NCBI GenBank assembly: GCA_030066245.1 | Contig: JASJBY010000342.1 | Coordinates: 1-5,064, forward strand | Direction: 5' to 3' | DNA: 5,064 nucleotides | Origin: Gammaproteobacteria bacterium | Lineage (GTDB): Bacteria; Pseudomonadota; Gammaproteobacteria; JAABTG01 | Part shown: piece by piece, positions 4,681 to 5,064 of the stretch | Position numbering within the stretch: the stretch's first letter is position 1 | Layout: every line of letters begins with the position of its first letter | The notes under the pieces: model-generated | Database searches by the model: none | What the model was told of the DNA's origin: nothing | Seen by the model: the letters and a program-made list of their open reading frames with translations, nothing else | Position numbers and translations under genes: made by a program

Positions 4681-5064
4681 ATGCGAAAGATCCGCACCGC
4701 CCAGACCAGTATATTCGAGGTCTTCGCTGAACACGAGATCGGGCGCGAGTTACAGGCCATGTCCGCCTGGCTCGATGAGCACCCGGAGCTGCTGGCGTGG
4801 GTGGCCGAGGATCTGGGCACAAAGCAGTTGCAGGACACGGGACGGGAAGGGATGACGGCGGAGTCGGTGTTGCGCTGTGCGTTACTGAAACAACACCGTC
4901 AACTGAGCTACGAGGAGCTGGCGTTTCATCTGTTGGACTCGGTTTCCTTCCAGGCCTTACACGCCGCTCATTGAACGCGTCATCGAGCAGACGTCCCGAC
5001 GGGTCTTTAACGGTGAGCAAGTGCCGGCGCGAGAGAAGCTGTTCAGCCTGTTCGAAGAGCACAC
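4681..5064 (+). pseudogene. ISNCY-family transposase, internally deleted, runs off the window
   Basis: From ATG 4681 the frame reads MRKIRTAQTSIFEVFAEHEI, then ELQAMSAWLDEHPELLAWV, LRCALLKQHRQLSYEELAFH and LLDSVSFQAL. This is the N-terminal region of a group of ISNCY transposases, with the conserved 'ESVLRCALLKQ-R-LSYEELAFHL-DS-SF' block. After about residue 92 the frame ends at TGA (4972-4974). An adjacent frame carries a later part of the same protein (PLIERVIEQTSRRVFNGEQV, then LFSLFEEHT, 4964-5064), which in relatives lies well over a hundred residues further on. The central catalytic part is therefore deleted with a change of frame, and the element cannot move on its own. The family assignment is from remembered sequence pattern. 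Confidence 0.72.

Noticed and set aside
1..5064. CRISPR array, toxin-antitoxin pair, phage-defence cluster or tRNA
   Set aside because: No regularly spaced direct repeats with unique spacers, no small paired genes with suitable starts, no recognisable defence domains and no tRNA-like cloverleaf were seen on either strand.

Overview
The window looks like high-GC Gram-negative bacterial DNA. A gammaproteobacterium such as a purple-sulfur-type or symbiotic sulfur bacterium is my guess; this is inferred from codon use, a YcbB-type L,D-transpeptidase fragment and the kinds of insertion sequence present, and it is weakly supported. It reads as an accessory or decaying stretch: only one gene appears intact (2317-3669, +), and it sits among broken mobile-element genes and one gene cut in two.

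Layout, left to right. 1-93 is the end of an IS21-like element with three 23-bp-spaced repeats. 94-497 is nearly empty, with one doubtful small exported-type ORF. 498-1286 (-) is the C-terminal part of a conserved protein of unknown function, called 'gene X' here, with a winged-helix-like C-terminus. 1287-1519 (-) is the N-terminal part of an ISL3-type transposase carrying a frameshift. 1581-2316 is a non-coding spacer, the first part AT-richer than the rest, ending in a candidate promoter. 2317-3669 (+) is an intact 450-residue membrane-anchored protein of unknown function. 3678-3719 is a REP-like palindrome. 3764-4171 (-) is the C-terminal end of an L,D-transpeptidase that retains its catalytic cysteine. 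4168-4538 (-) is the N-terminal part of gene X, with a stop codon and a frameshift. 4539-5064 is the left end and internally deleted transposase of an ISNCY-type element, which runs off the window.

The most informative point is that the two gene X pieces are the two halves of one gene. The N-terminal half ends at Asp-Val-Ile-Arg (4168) and the C-terminal half resumes at Ile-Arg-Glu-Asn-Leu (1286), on the same strand. Both breakpoints carry the same 6 bp (CGGATG at 1282-1287 and 4169-4174). Removing the 2887 bp between them restores the frame exactly. The block inside is not a recognisable transposon: it begins in a broken transpeptidase gene and ends in a broken ISL3 transposase gene, so it looks like a captured or rearranged chromosomal segment, or a mis-assembly between repeats.

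I see no coherent multi-gene system: no defence island, CRISPR, toxin-antitoxin pair or biosynthetic cluster. The interest lies in the rearrangement history, in gene X as an uncharacterised family, and in the single intact unknown membrane protein.
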